Assembly (NCBI GenBank): GCA_949841235.1 | Contig: CATKZA010000151.1 | Coordinates: 1 to 5,208, forward strand | Origin: an uncultured Clostridiaceae bacterium | GTDB taxonomy: Bacteria > Bacillota > Clostridia > Lachnospirales > Lachnospiraceae | DNA: 5,208 nt | Direction of reading: 5' to 3' | Shown here: piece after piece, positions 1 to 4,939 of the stretch | How the letters are laid out: the number at the start of each line of letters is the position of its first letter | Numbering within the stretch: position 1 is the stretch's first letter | Position numbers and translations under genes: made by a program | Notes under the pieces: model-generated | Database searches by the model: none | What the model was told of the DNA's origin: nothing | Seen by the model: the letters and a program-made list of their open reading frames with translations, nothing else

Positions 1-214
1 CATCCACTGGAAAGAAGCCGGCAAACATGGCTTGGTGGGAGGGATAGGTAAAGTTGCCCGGCGCCTGGCATTTTCGCCATGTCCCATAGCGGTTCAGCGC
101 CGGCGTTCCATTGTTTTCCTGCTCCTGCTGTGCCACGTCATAGCGCAGGCAGTCGATGCAGACAAACAAGATATGCATTTGACCTACAACTTTGTTCATG
201 TTTACGTGATTCAT
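1..214 (-). CDS. STM4013/SEN3800-family alkaline-phosphatase/sulfatase-fold protein, N-terminal part (3' end outside window)
   Basis: The first 71 codons are visible; the gene runs off the left edge. The start at 214 is chosen because AGGAAGGA lies 6 nt upstream. A second in-frame ATG at 199 begins MNKVVG, which resembles the usual family start, but has no ribosome binding site. Residues 15-26 (ILFVCIDCLRYD) form the first beta strand with the metal-binding aspartate of the alkaline phosphatase/sulfatase superfamily. Residues 55-69 (FTYPSHQAMFAGFFP) match the family hallmark and align with the sulfatase C-x-P-S-R...G signature. Thr56 falls where sulfatases carry the formylglycine cysteine, so phospho-ester chemistry is more likely than sulfatase activity (inference). 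No signal peptide is visible, so the protein is probably cytosolic. It is the third gene of a cassette with STM4015- and STM4014-family genes. I know of no established substrate for the family. Family call is confident; function is not. Confidence 0.88.
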   Translation of the reverse strand, partial: MNHVNMNKVVGQMHILFVCIDCLRYDVAQQEQENNGTPALNRYGTWRKCQAPGNFTYPSHQAMFAGFFPVD

Positions 215-220
215 CGGACA

Positions 221-228
221 TCCTTCCT
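221..228 (-). promoter_or_regulatory. Ribosome binding site of the STM4013-family gene, embedded in a tandem repeat
   Basis: On the minus strand this reads AGGAAGGA, 6 nt before the ATG at 214. It is the end of the last of a series of 41-bp repeats. Identical copies of the motif sit at 262-269, 302-309 and 343-350, with no recognised gene start behind them. Its spacing decides the start codon of the downstream gene. Confidence 0.8.
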
Positions 229-373
229 GTCATCTTTGCCAGCTGCGATTTGTCGTTACTTTCCTTCCTGTCATCTTGCCAATTGCGATTTGTCGTTACT
301 TTCCTTCCTGTCATCTTTGCCAGCTGCGATTTGTCGTTACTTTCCTTCCTTCAATCTTTGCTGACTGCATTTT
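221..373 (-). repeat. 41-bp tandem repeat array (3 units plus one decayed unit) in the intra-operon spacer
   Basis: Units are 221-261 (41 bp), 262-301 (40 bp) and 302-342 (41 bp), followed by a diverged partial unit from 343 to about 373. Units 1 and 3 are identical. Unit 2 has lost one T and carries two substitutions that turn the central palindrome CAGCTG into CAATTG. Reading with the operon, each unit ends in ATGACAGGAAGGA, so each supplies a Shine-Dalgarno-like motif. The array fills most of the 218-nt gap between the STM4014- and STM4013-family genes. There are no spacers between units, so this is not a CRISPR. Its role is unknown; replication slippage is a plausible origin. Confidence 0.92.
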
Positions 374-402
374 CCGTTTTTCCCTTCCGGGATAGATTTT
401 GA

Positions 403-433
403 GCCAAGGCGAGGTTGTCTGCATTGCCTCGGC
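403..433 (-). other. Inverted repeat at the 3' end of the STM4014-family gene
   Basis: GCCAAGGC (403-410) and GCCTCGGC (426-433) can pair as an 8-bp stem with one G-U pair in the minus-strand transcript, with a 15-nt loop. The stem begins at the last base of the stop codon. No U-run follows in the direction of transcription, so it is a poor intrinsic terminator. It could be an mRNA-stabilising or processing hairpin. Confidence 0.4.
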
Positions 434-1464
434 TATCTTGCCGGAAGGCGTCTGGCCTGCTCTCTGTAAATCTGATTCTCCCCATAGATATCTTGGTAAA
501 TCAGGTCTCCCTGCCCATTCATCTCGATGATTCGGGGACGCAGCGTACCTCGCTCCAGCAGGATGTCCACCCCCGCCATGGATAGTCCGGGGAAGGCGGA
601 GCATGCCTGGGCGCAAATCTGTTCTATTTCATCCAAAATGGAAGGAGCCAGCCCTAGGCAATTCACCGGGAGAGCCTGATTGTTCAGATGCAGGTTCGTA
701 ATGGGGCCGGCAGACTGTCTGGCCACGGTGAAGGCCACATGCCCGAATTGGAAAACCACGCGCAAATCATAACTTTTTCCGTGAAAATCTGCTTTGGGGT
801 GCCACCGTTCCACCACGCAGTCCAAGGTCAGGAGCCTGTCTAGCAGGGGGCGGACCTCCCGGGGATTTTCCGTGCGCATTAATTTCTTTGTGTTGATCAG
901 TTCATTGTCTTTCAGCCGACAGGAGGAATAGAGGCAGAATTTGCCTTGCTTTGGGTGAAGGCGAAAGGCCGCCACCCCTGCCGCTCCGGAGAAGTATCTG
1001 GGCTTGAGGAAGACGGAATAGCACCGCCTGCGCTCCATTAGATCCAGCAATTGTTCCAAATTGCCAATTTCTTCCGGAAACATCTCCGTCACGGGAATGT
1101 CTTTCTCCATCAGGAGATGTTTGGCGTATCGCTTATCCAAGAGGCGGGAGATGGCCTCCGGGGTGTTCAGGAAAGTGCATTCCGCCCTGTCCAGCCCTTT
1201 GAGTGCATCTCCGTATGCCTTCAGCTGCCGCTTCATCCATTGTAATTCATAGGTCCGGGATGGGGGCGGGTCGATTTTCACAGCCTCTCCCTGCAGCCGT
1301 TCCATTGCCTGATTGCCGAGCAGAGTATTTTTCGATAGTTCTTCTGGGGAGGATGGATTCCGCAGAGCATCCCAGGGCAGCAGTTCCAGCGGGATGTTTT
1401 CCGCTGCCGCCGCCCGCCGCATATAGTCTGTCCGCTTGCCCTCCTGCGTGCCGATGAGAATCAT
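433..1464 (-). CDS. STM4014-family ATP-grasp protein
   Basis: Complete, 343 aa. The N-terminus (MILIGTQEGKR, then LELLPWDAL at 27-34) matches the family's usual start. An ATP-grasp fold covers roughly residues 95-325. LDKRYAKHLL at 109-118 precedes the nucleotide-binding subdomain. FLKPRYFSGAAGV at 152-164 is the lysine plus glycine-rich loop. YDLRVV (232-237) and the ARQSAGPITNLHLNN block (248-262) are strongly family-specific. GVDILL (298-303) and IIEMNGQGD (312-320) supply the acidic and asparagine metal ligands. ATP-grasp enzymes usually join a carboxylate to an amine, thiol or similar group via an acyl-phosphate; the substrates here are unknown. The start lies 4 nt after the stop of the STM4015-family gene, with only a weak ribosome binding site (GGA about 10 nt upstream), so translational coupling is likely. 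YheC/YheD spore-coat ATP-grasp proteins are the main alternative, but the cassette context and the NLHL block argue against that. Confidence 0.9.
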   Translation of the reverse strand: MILIGTQEGKRTDYMRRAAAAENIPLELLPWDALRNPSSPEELSKNTLLGNQAMERLQGEAVKIDPPPSRTYELQWMKRQLKAYGDALKGLDRAECTFLNTPEAISRLLDKRYAKHLLMEKDIPVTEMFPEEIGNLEQLLDLMERRRCYSVFLKPRYFSGAAGVAAFRLHPKQGKFCLYSSCRLKDNELINTKKLMRTENPREVRPLLDRLLTLDCVVERWHPKADFHGKSYDLRVVFQFGHVAFTVARQSAGPITNLHLNNQALPVNCLGLAPSILDEIEQICAQACSAFPGLSMAGVDILLERGTLRPRIIEMNGQGDLIYQDIYGENQIYREQARRLPAR

Positions 1465-1468
1465 GTGG

Positions 1469-2338
1469 CTATTCCGTCAGCATGGGATAGTAGTATGTCT
1501 CCCCGTCATACTCATCCGCTTCCTGCTGGTCATCCACATTCACATCTATGCCGTCAAGATTCTCCAGTTTTTTCATCATTTCGTCAGACAGGAAATGGTA
1601 TTCCAGGTTCAGCAGCATGATATTGGAATGCTTGGGCAGTTCACTGAGAAGCAGTTCCCCGCCCTTATCTGTCAAAGTACCCATGGATAAATCCAGGGTA
1701 TAAATCTGGTCAATGTATTTGCTGTACAGGGCGGTATTCGCAATGTCATCCTGAATCTCGCTGTCAGTGATGCCCAGATAGGTCAGTTTGGGGAAATCAG
1801 ACTGGGACAGAAGATCTTCAATGGTGGAAATGTCTCCGTCGAAGCCGTATTCCTCCACGCCGATGTACAGTGTGAGGACTCGCAGGGAGGGGAGTTTCGC
1901 CCGCTGTATTTCCTGAATGATTTTTGTGGGAAGCCCGCCGCAGATAATCTCCAGATGCTCCAGCCTGTCGTGGCTGATCTCTCCCAAGTCCAGTCCGCTG
2001 CTCCCCTTAATGACCAGTTTTTCCAGTTGGGGCATTGCCGCCCACAGTTTGGAATAATCCCCCTGAATGATCCAGGAAACCTCGCAGTCCTCGAAATCCA
2101 TATCGCCGATGAAAAGGCTTTTGATTTTGGAAAAGGCATCTCTGTTCGCGATGATGCCGTCGATCAAGGGCTGGGCGCTTTCGTCCTCGTCCCAGCATTC
2201 CCCCCAGCAGCCGATAATGATCTCGTCCAGTCCGGGCAGATCCGGGTCGTTCAGAATCTCCTCCATCATGGTTTCCGCATCTTTTTCCTCGTCATTCCAG
2301 TCTTCATAGGTGTAAGCGTATCGCTTGCTCTTATACAT
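1469..2338 (-). CDS. STM4015-family leucine-rich-repeat protein
   Basis: Complete, 289 aa, strongly acidic. The start at 2338 is supported by AAAGGAGGT (2344-2352), 5 nt upstream. Family hallmarks occur in order: LFIGDMDFEDCEVSWI (75-90), a Leu-rich segment MPQLEKLVIKG (102-112), RLEHLEIICGGLPTKII (125-141), LPSLRVLTLYIG (149-160) followed by EEYGFDGD, FPKLTYLGITDSEIQDDIA (182-200), LDLSMGTLTDKG (215-226), LLNLEYHFLSDEMMKKL (242-258), and a terminal block with QEAD (272-275) and YYYPMLTE (282-289). The repeats are irregular LRRs of about 22-40 residues, so a curved binding scaffold is expected. No signal peptide or membrane segment is seen. It is the first gene of the cassette, directly behind a promoter. 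In such cassettes the LRR protein may be a scaffold, a carrier, or the target of modification by its enzyme neighbours; that is inference. Family assignment is confident; molecular function is unknown. Confidence 0.92.
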   Translation of the reverse strand: MYKSKRYAYTYEDWNDEEKDAETMMEEILNDPDLPGLDEIIIGCWGECWDEDESAQPLIDGIIANRDAFSKIKSLFIGDMDFEDCEVSWIIQGDYSKLWAAMPQLEKLVIKGSSGLDLGEISHDRLEHLEIICGGLPTKIIQEIQRAKLPSLRVLTLYIGVEEYGFDGDISTIEDLLSQSDFPKLTYLGITDSEIQDDIANTALYSKYIDQIYTLDLSMGTLTDKGGELLLSELPKHSNIMLLNLEYHFLSDEMMKKLENLDGIDVNVDDQQEADEYDGETYYYPMLTE

Positions 2339-2377
2339 GTCGTACCTCCTTTTCGTTGCATGTTCGATCCGCTTATC

Positions 2378-2406
2378 ATTATATCATGAACAGGGAATGA
2401 TTTCCA
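2378..2406 (-). promoter_or_regulatory. Promoter of the STM401x cassette
   Basis: On the minus strand the -10 is TATAAT (2378-2383), preceded by TG at the extended -10 position (TGATATAAT). The -35 is TGGAAA (2401-2406, 4/6 to consensus) with a 17-bp spacer. Transcription should begin near 2371, giving a leader of about 33 nt up to the ATG at 2338. The inserted element begins 12 bp upstream of the -35 box, so any UP element or activator site further upstream would be displaced or replaced. Confidence 0.72.
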
Positions 2407-2409
2407 TAG

Positions 2410-2417
2410 TTACACAG
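2410..2417. repeat. Left copy of 8-bp target-site duplication
   Basis: TTACACAG directly abuts the left terminal inverted repeat of the 298-bp element. The identical octamer abuts the right end at 2716-2723. Confidence 0.75.
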
Positions 2418-2477
2418 GTTACTATTCACAGCCGTTCCTCTCATCATGCGATAGACCCGCTGCCTGACGGCATCGTT

Positions 2478-2531
2478 TCTACACTCCGTTTCGGTCCGTG
2501 CTAAGCAGACATCCACTGGATGTCTAGCACC
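2478..2531. repeat. 54-bp hairpin-forming direct repeat, copy 1
   Basis: It shares 52 of 54 bases with copy 2, at a period of 75 bp. It contains CCG-TTT-CGG, then GTGCT, a bulge AAGC, AGACATCC, loop ACT, GGATGTCT and AGCAC. This folds as an 8-bp stem extended by 5 bp beyond a one-sided bulge. It is immediately followed by the GCCGC-TAT-GCGGC hairpin at 2532-2544. Confidence 0.9.
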
Positions 2532-2552
2532 GCCGCTATGCGGCTTTGTCTA

Positions 2553-2606
2553 TCTACACTCCGTTCCGGTCCGTGCTGAGCAGACATCCACTGGATGTCT
2601 AGCACC
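2553..2606. repeat. 54-bp hairpin-forming direct repeat, copy 2
   Basis: Second copy of the repeat at 2478-2531. The two differences fall in the predicted CCG-TTC-CGG loop and in the bulge (GAGC instead of AAGC), so both leave the pairing intact. It is preceded by the small hairpin at 2532-2544, just as copy 1 is preceded by the one at 2461-2472. Confidence 0.9.
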
Positions 2607-2635
2607 TTATGATGGGATGAACAGCCTCCACAGCA

Positions 2636-2700
2636 TATTTCTAGAAAAGAACCAGAATCTTATGTGCAAGCACAACGATTCTAGTCTATTTCTAGAAATA
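2636..2700. repeat. 65-bp nested imperfect palindrome with two TTTCTAGAAA sites
   Basis: The outer arms TATTTCTAGAAA (2636-2647) and TTTCTAGAAATA (2689-2700), the middle arms AGAATC (2654-2659) and GATTCT (2677-2682), and the inner arms TGTGC (2663-2667) and GCACA (2670-2674) all share one axis near 2668. Each outer arm is itself palindromic; the right one reads CTATTTCTAGAAATAG over 16 bp (2686-2701). The structure could be a long hairpin in DNA or RNA, a subterminal element of the MITE, or a pair of operator-like sites 51 bp apart. Confidence 0.8.
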
Positions 2701-2754
2701 GCCGTGTATAGTAACTTACACAGAACATGAAGAATAAGAATTGTGTGCTCTGGC

Positions 2755-2783
2755 TTGCATAAATTATTATGATGCGATATAAT
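2755..2783 (+). promoter_or_regulatory. gpmI: Putative gpmI promoter
   Basis: TTGCAT (2755-2760) and a perfect TATAAT (2778-2783) are separated by 17 bp. The -10 is strong and the -35 matches only in its TTG. The start would be near 2790, giving a leader of about 118 nt. The promoter lies about 40 bp right of the inserted element. Confidence 0.6.
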
Positions 2784-2842
2784 AATATTTTGGAAAAAAG
2801 AAACGATTTTGATTATAAAAATTTTCACACGGCAATTTGTGT

Positions 2843-2891
2843 CTGCGCGCTGCTTGGCACAAAGTTGCTTCATGCGCAAAAGGCAGCGCAG
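2843..2891 (+). promoter_or_regulatory. Hairpin in the gpmI leader, next to the ribosome binding site
   Basis: CTGCGC then TGC (2843-2853, 2-nt bulge) can pair with GCAGCGCAG (2883-2891), ending 4 nt before the GAGGA ribosome binding site at 2896-2900. An alternative stem uses TGCGC (2844-2848) with GCGCA (2874-2878). The two are mutually exclusive because they share the left arm. I recognise no known riboswitch class. Confidence 0.35.
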
Positions 2892-2907
2892 AAATGAGGA
2901 TTATCAC

Positions 2908-4452
2908 ATGAGTAAGAAACCGGTCGTATTGATGGTACTTGATGGGTATGGATTGAATGAGAATGCCGAGGGCAATGCCATCGCCCAGGCGAACACCCCC
3001 GTGATGGACGGGCTGATGAAGGAATACCCCTTCCAGAAGGGAAAGGCCAGCGGATTGGACGTGGGACTGCCCGACGGGCAGATGGGCAATTCGGAGGTAG
3101 GCCACATGAATATCGGTGCCGGAAGGATTATCTATCAGGATCTGACCCGCATTACCAAGGCGATTGAAGATGGAGATTTCTTTGAGAACAAGGCATTGAT
3201 GCAGGCGGTGGAAAATGTGAAGGAGAACGGCTCTGACCTGCACCTGTTCGGGCTTTTGTCAGATGGGGGCGTGCACAGCCATAACACCCACCTCTATGCC
3301 CTGCTGGAGCTGGCCAAGAGAAACGGTATTAAGAATGTGTACGTGCATTGCTTCCTGGACGGGCGTGACACGCCTCCGGCTTCTGGCAAGGACTTTGTGG
3401 CGGCTCTCCAGGGGAAGATGGACGAGCTGGGCGTGGGACAGATTGCCAGCGTCCATGGCCGTTACTATGCCATGGACAGAGATACCAACTGGGATCGGGT
3501 GGAGAAGGCATACAAGGCATTGGTAGAAGGCGTGGGAAAGAAGGCTTCCGATGGCGTGCAGGCCGTGGCGGATTCCTATGAGGAGGATGTGACGGACGAG
3601 TTCGTGGTGCCTACGGTCGTGGAGAGGGACGGCAAGCCGGTGGCGACCATTAAGCCAAAGGATTCCGTGATCTTCTTTAACTTCCGTCCAGACCGTGCCA
3701 GAGAGATTACCAGAGCATTCTGCGACGAGGACTTTGACTTCTTCCCCAGAGCCAACGGGTTTATGCCCCTGACTTATGTGTGCTTTAAGGATTATGACGA
3801 GACCATCGGCAATAAGCTGATTGCCTTTGAGAAGGAGAATATCGTCAATACCTTTGGAGAATTTCTGGCGGCCAATGGAAAGACCCAGCTGCGCTTGGCA
3901 GAGACGGAGAAGTATGCCCATGTGACATTCTTCTTCAATGGCGGCGTGGAGGAACCCAACAAGGACGAGGAGCGTTCTCTGGTAAAGTCCCCTGCGGTGG
4001 CTACCTATGACCTGCAGCCGGAGATGAGCGCGCCGGAGGTGGGTGAGCGGCTGACGGCGGCGATCACCTCTGACAAATATGACGTGATCGTGATAAACTT
4101 TGCCAATCCTGATATGGTGGGGCATACAGGCGTGATTCCTGCTGCCGTTGCGGCGGTGGAGAGGATCGACCAGTGCGTGGGCGCGGCCGTGGAGGCTGTG
4201 AAGAAGGTGGATGGCGTACTCTTTATCTGTGCCGATCACGGAAATGCGGAGAAGATGATTGACTCTGAGACTGGCGCACCCCATACGGCTCACACCACGA
4301 ATCCGGTACCCTTTATCCTGGTGAACTATGACGAGGCGTATACGCTGAGGGAGGGCGGCTGCCTGGCGGACATTGCCCCCACCCTGATTGAGATTATGGG
4401 ACTGGAGCAGCCTGAGGAGATGACAGGGAAATCTCTTCTGGTGAGAAAGTAG
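2908..4452 (+). CDS. gpmI: 2,3-bisphosphoglycerate-independent phosphoglycerate mutase
   Basis: Complete, 514 aa, the normal length for the family. It interconverts 3- and 2-phosphoglycerate in glycolysis and gluconeogenesis using two Mn2+ ions and a phosphoserine intermediate, in the cytosol. The metal-binding Asp12 (VLDGYG) and the nucleophile Ser62 in GQMGNSEVGHMNIGAGR are present. Substrate-binding residues are visible as His123, DGRDT (151-155), Arg185 and Arg191 in HGRYYAMDRD, Arg260 and Arg263 in NFRPDRAREI, and Lys335. C-terminal metal ligands are Asp402 and His406 (NPDMVGH), Asp443 and His444 (ADHGNAE) and the HTAHTTNPVP block around 459-468. The start at 2908 has GAGGA 7 nt upstream and gives the usual family N-terminus; an in-frame TTG at 2809 would add 33 atypical residues. 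No terminator is evident after the stop, so some readthrough into secG is possible. Confidence 0.98.
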   Translation: MSKKPVVLMVLDGYGLNENAEGNAIAQANTPVMDGLMKEYPFQKGKASGLDVGLPDGQMGNSEVGHMNIGAGRIIYQDLTRITKAIEDGDFFENKALMQAVENVKENGSDLHLFGLLSDGGVHSHNTHLYALLELAKRNGIKNVYVHCFLDGRDTPPASGKDFVAALQGKMDELGVGQIASVHGRYYAMDRDTNWDRVEKAYKALVEGVGKKASDGVQAVADSYEEDVTDEFVVPTVVERDGKPVATIKPKDSVIFFNFRPDRAREITRAFCDEDFDFFPRANGFMPLTYVCFKDYDETIGNKLIAFEKENIVNTFGEFLAANGKTQLRLAETEKYAHVTFFFNGGVEEPNKDEERSLVKSPAVATYDLQPEMSAPEVGERLTAAITSDKYDVIVINFANPDMVGHTGVIPAAVAAVERIDQCVGAAVEAVKKVDGVLFICADHGNAEKMIDSETGAPHTAHTTNPVPFILVNYDEAYTLREGGCLADIAPTLIEIMGLEQPEEMTGKSLLVRK

Positions 4453-4455
4453 CAC

Positions 4456-4484
4456 TTTACAAGGAAGTATTTCTATGATAGAAT
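4456..4484 (+). promoter_or_regulatory. secG: secG promoter
   Basis: TTTACA (4456-4461, 5/6) and TAGAAT (4479-4484, 5/6) are separated by 17 bp, with TG at the extended -10 position (TGATAGAAT). It starts 4 bp after the gpmI stop. The predicted start near 4491 leaves a leader of about 78 nt. It is the best-scoring promoter by eye in the window and implies expression of secG independent of gpmI. Confidence 0.72.
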
Positions 4485-4568
4485 ATTAATCCGTGAGACA
4501 TGTTTGTGTTGCCGTGATCGGGCAAAAGTTTTATTACTGCGGAGAGAGAAAGGAAAGGTTTTGGTGAA

Positions 4569-4817
4569 ATGGTTCAGACACTTCAAGGAATATTGACGAT
4601 TTTATACATTATCGTGGCAGTTGTGCTTACCGTGTTGGTACTGATGCAGGAAGGCAAGGAGGCAGGGCTTACCGGGGCTATCAGCGGCGGTGCGGAATCC
4701 TATTGGGGAAAGAATAAGAGCCGTTCCATGGAGGGCGGATTGGTGCTGGGTACCAGAATACTGGGTGCGATTTTCATTATTCTTTCTATTGTGTTAAATT
4801 TGAAGATGTTCATGTAG
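4569..4817 (+). CDS. secG: Preprotein translocase subunit SecG
   Basis: Complete, 82 aa, typical SecG length. It is the small accessory subunit of the SecYEG channel in the cytoplasmic membrane and aids SecA-driven export. Two membrane segments are visible, about residues 5-26 and 56-78. They flank the conserved cytoplasmic loop VLMQEGKEAGLTGAISGG (24-41) followed by YWGKNKSRSMEGG (45-57). The ATG at 4569 follows a purine-rich stretch (AAGGAAAGG at 4550-4558, about 10 nt upstream), a slightly long spacing; no better in-frame start exists nearby. Two TAG stops occur in tandem (4815-4820). The position between gpmI and rnr is a conserved arrangement in Clostridia. Confidence 0.96.
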   Translation: MVQTLQGILTILYIIVAVVLTVLVLMQEGKEAGLTGAISGGAESYWGKNKSRSMEGGLVLGTRILGAIFIILSIVLNLKMFM

Positions 4818-4832
4818 TAGAAAGGAAATTCC

Positions 4833-4860
4833 AAGGATGCTGCTTTTGTGGCATCCTTTT
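4833..4860 (+). terminator. Intrinsic terminator or attenuator after secG
   Basis: AAGGATGC (4833-4840) pairs with GCATCCTT (4851-4858). The stem can continue inward through two G-U pairs and a C-G pair to a TTTT loop. A short T-rich tract follows (TTTTGTTGGTTT). It starts 12 nt after the second TAG. The interrupted T-tract suggests incomplete termination, allowing some readthrough to rnr. Confidence 0.7.
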
Positions 4861-4899
4861 GTTGGTTTATAGGATAGTTTCTGTTGGCTGTTTGTGCAA

Positions 4900-4939
4900 G
4901 AAACCATAGGTTTCCAGAAACTTTGCAAATAAACCTTGG
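4900..4939 (+). other. Alternative hairpins in the secG-rnr spacer
   Basis: GAAACC-ATA-GGTTTC (4900-4914) competes with a longer stem pairing CCA[T]AGGTTT (4904-4913) with AAACCTTGG (4931-4939). A run of seven T (4966-4972) lies further downstream but not directly after either stem. No convincing sigma-70 promoter for rnr was found in the 4861-5050 spacer. A regulatory role is unproven. Confidence 0.3.

Larger units (their letters stand above)
2418..2715. mobile_element. MITE-like non-autonomous insertion element, 298 bp
   Basis: The left end is GTTACTATTCAC (2418-2429) and the right end is GTGTATAGTAAC (2704-2715). These are inverted repeats matching at 11 of 12 positions. Both ends are directly flanked by the exact octamer TTACACAG, as expected for a target-site duplication. 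No open frame of convincing coding character lies inside, so any transposase would act in trans. The interior is a set of hairpins: TGCC-TGAC-GGCA (2461-2472), a 54-bp repeat (2478-2531), GCCGC-TAT-GCGGC (2532-2544), a second 54-bp repeat (2553-2606), and a 65-bp nested palindrome (2636-2700). An 8-bp duplication fits several IS families, and I do not assign one. The element sits in a divergent intergenic region, outside both core promoters. Confidence 0.78.

Noticed and set aside
1..10. CATCCACTGG shared with the 54-bp repeats at 2510-2519 and 2585-2594
   Set aside because: At the window start it lies inside the STM4013-family coding region and the match stops after 10 bp, so it is most likely chance.
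221..373. Possible CRISPR array
   Set aside because: The units are directly adjacent with no unique spacers between them, and no cas gene is present.
32..402. Plus-strand open frames across the left end and the tandem repeats
   Set aside because: They are antisense to the STM4013-family start and otherwise translate the tandem repeats; no coding signature or ribosome binding site was seen.
433..1464. YheC/YheD-type spore coat ATP-grasp protein
   Set aside because: The N-terminus, the PITNLHL block and the neighbours on both sides fit the STM4014 family better.
2607..2879. Minus-strand open frame of 90 codons spanning the element's right end and the gpmI leader
   Set aside because: It crosses the element boundary and the gpmI promoter, lacks a ribosome binding site and resembles no family.
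2809..2907. Upstream TTG start for gpmI adding 33 residues
   Set aside because: The extension does not resemble the family, has no ribosome binding site, and the ATG at 2908 has GAGGA at good spacing and gives the canonical N-terminus.
3259..4455. A long open frame on the minus strand opposite gpmI (398 codons)
   Set aside because: It is antisense to an unmistakable gpmI, shows no recognisable domain, and is His/Arg/Leu-rich as expected for a codon-bias shadow.
4509..4525. TTGCC/GGCAA hairpin followed by AAAGTTTTATT as a gpmI terminator
   Set aside because: The stem is only 5 bp, the T-tract is short and not adjacent, and it lies downstream of the secG promoter, where a strong terminator would block secG.
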